A stretch of DNA of 5,082 nt, from positions 1 through 5,082 of the forward strand of contig JAHIJU010000215.1 of NCBI GenBank assembly GCA_018898235.1. The letters are read 5' to 3'. The notes below the pieces were generated by a model, which saw only the letters and a list, made by a program, of their open reading frames with translations, had not been told where the DNA came from and made no database searches. The DNA is from Actinomycetota bacterium (GTDB lineage: Bacteria > Actinomycetota > Actinomycetes > Actinomycetales > Cellulomonadaceae). The position numbers and the translations under genes were made by a program. Positions 4,164 through 5,082 of the stretch are shown here, in pieces; position 1 is the stretch's first letter, and the number at the start of each line of letters is the position of its first letter.

Positions 4164-5082
4164 ATGAGCGACGGGACGGGCCGGGTGATCCGGTCCTCGC
4201 AGGGCGGGCTCCCAGGCCCGTCCCGTAGCCTCGACCACGTGCCGGACGAGACGTCGATGGAGCTCCCGGTCGTGCGGCGACGCCCCGCGACCCTGGGTGG
4301 CCACGCGGCGCCCGCGCACGAGCGGCCGAGCCGCCAGGCCCCACCCGACCGGGCCGCCGTCCCGGTCAGCGCAGCCTGGCGCGAGGGCGACGCCGTCGGA
4401 CGTCGGCAGTTCGTCGAGCTCGCCACGATGGAGCTCGAATCGGGCGAACGGCTGCCGTCGGCCCGCCTCGCGTACGAGACGTGGGGCACGCCGAACGCCG
4501 ACCGCAGCAACGCGGTCCTGGTGCTGCACGCGCTCACCGGCGACTCGCACGTCACCGGTCCCGTCGAACCGGGCCACCCCACCGCCGGCTGGTGGGACCA
4601 GCTCGTCGGACCGGGTGCGGCGATCGACACCGACCGGTACTTCGTCGTCGCCGCCAACGTGCTCGGCGGGTGTCAGGGGTCGACGGGCCCCGCCTCGACC
4701 GCACCCGACGGGCGCCCCTGGGGTGCGCGGTTCCCGCTGCTCACCGTGCGCGACCAGGTCGACGCCGAGCTCAAGCTCGCCGACCACCTGGGGATCGGCC
4801 GCTTCGCGCTGGTCATCGGGGCCTCGATGGGCGGCCAGCGCGCCCTGGAGTGGGCCGCGACCGCTCCCGACCGGGTGGACCGGGTGGCCGCGATCGCGAC
4901 CTGCGCCGCCACCTCGGGTGACCAGATCGCCTCGTTCCACACCCAGCTCGCCGCGATCACGGCCGACCCGGCGTACGCCGACGGCGACTACTACGACGCG
5001 CCCGACGGCCAGGGCCCGCACCGTGGCCTCGGCCTGGCCCGGCAGATCGCCCACCAGACCTACCGTTCGGCCGATGAGCTGG
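4164..5082 (+). CDS. metX: Homoserine O-acetyltransferase, 3' end beyond window
   Basis: This alpha/beta-hydrolase-fold enzyme transfers acetyl from acetyl-CoA to homoserine, making the substrate of the neighbouring MetY. The window holds 306 codons. Motifs counted from 4164 are LAYETWG, LHALTGDSH (121-129, oxyanion side), NVLGGCQGSTGP (165-176), RFPLLTVRDQV and the nucleophile Ser221 in GASMGGQRALEW. The Asp and His of the triad lie beyond the window. From memory, the sequence follows M. tuberculosis MetX closely. The start is uncertain. ATG 4164 has a strong AAGGAGG (4148-4154) at nine bases and is 4 bp from the metY stop, suggesting translational coupling. It gives about 64 extra N-terminal residues compared with the mycobacterial protein. 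GTG 4239 (leaderless type) and ATG 4257 are in-frame alternatives that still leave an extension of roughly 35-40 residues rich in Pro, Arg and Ala. Confidence 0.95.
   Translation, partial: MSDGTGRVIRSSQGGLPGPSRSLDHVPDETSMELPVVRRRPATLGGHAAPAHERPSRQAPPDRAAVPVSAAWREGDAVGRRQFVELATMELESGERLPSARLAYETWGTPNADRSNAVLVLHALTGDSHVTGPVEPGHPTAGWWDQLVGPGAAIDTDRYFVVAANVLGGCQGSTGPASTAPDGRPWGARFPLLTVRDQVDAELKLADHLGIGRFALVIGASMGGQRALEWAATAPDRVDRVAAIATCAATSGDQIASFHTQLAAITADPAYADGDYYDAPDGQGPHRGLGLARQIAHQTYRSADEL
4171..4226 (+). repeat. Perfect 12-bp inverted repeat at the start of metX
   Basis: ACGGGACGGGCC (4171-4182) and GGCCCGTCCCGT (4215-4226) are exact reverse complements with a 32-base spacer. GGG/CCC (4183-4185 with 4211-4213) extends the stem past one bulged A at 4214. 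It lies inside the first 21 codons of the longest metX frame, or in the metY-metX spacer if metX starts at 4239 or 4257. It could be a terminator or processing hairpin that lowers metX expression relative to metY, or an operator. No T-tract follows. Confidence 0.6.
4226..4241 (+). promoter_or_regulatory. Possible internal leaderless promoter for metX
   Basis: TAGCCT (4226-4231) fits TANNNT and is followed after seven bases by GTG (4239-4241), which is in frame with metX. This is the same geometry as TACCCT and ATG in the metY leader. No convincing -35 element is seen, since that region is occupied by the inverted repeat. If used, it would give metX its own leaderless transcript starting at GTG 4239. 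Confidence 0.35.

Noticed and set aside
2546..4657. A 703-codon open frame on the minus strand covering metY and part of metX.
   Set aside because: It is a shadow of two strongly conserved plus-strand genes. The translation is a Val/Arg/Gly/Asp-rich mirror pattern without domain motifs, and it crosses the intergenic leader.

Overview
This looks like chromosomal DNA from a high-GC actinobacterium. Third codon positions are almost all G or C, ribosome binding sites are AGGAGG-like, and -10 elements are of the TANNNT type with starts that look leaderless. The gene content fits too: a RipA-like coiled-coil NlpC/P60 hydrolase and a MetX close in sequence to the mycobacterial enzyme. A Micrococcales member (Cellulomonas/Sanguibacter-like) is my best guess, but that is inference. 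I see no tRNA, rRNA, CRISPR array, insertion sequence or phage gene.

Layout. Positions 1-101 (+) are the tail of an unrecognised gene. It converges on a short-chain dehydrogenase/reductase gene (139-879, -), with a hairpin between the two. Upstream of the SDR gene on the same strand is a secreted cell-wall hydrolase (989-2344, -), made of a signal peptide, an alanine/glutamine-rich coiled coil, a Ser/Gly linker and an NlpC/P60 domain. The 109 bp between these two genes contain a terminator-like hairpin and a small direct repeat. A 495-bp divergent intergenic region (2345-2839) follows. It carries the hydrolase promoter and leader, a lower-GC block with repeated TGTCA boxes, and then a long structured leader for the rightward genes. 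The rightward genes are metY (2840-4159), O-acetylhomoserine sulfhydrylase, and metX (from 4164, cut by the window end), homoserine O-acetyltransferase. They are 4 bp apart.

Function. MetX acetylates homoserine and MetY replaces the acetyl group with sulfide to give homocysteine, so the pair forms the direct-sulfhydrylation branch of methionine synthesis. The hydrolase and the SDR have no obvious link to this pathway.

The most interesting part is the metY leader. A TACCCT -10 element lies 7 bp before an ATG that opens a seven-codon ORF, M-T-C-R-M-C-R-stop, with two Cys codons. Its stop codon lies in a small hairpin. Further hairpins follow, one of which has a CTCCTG arm that can pair either with a nearby CAGGAG or with the metY ribosome binding site. 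This reads as a candidate cysteine-sensing leader-peptide attenuator. I do not recognise a SAM riboswitch here. A second unusual spot is the start of metX, where a perfect 12-bp inverted repeat and a second leaderless-type promoter fall inside the first 25 codons of the longest reading frame.
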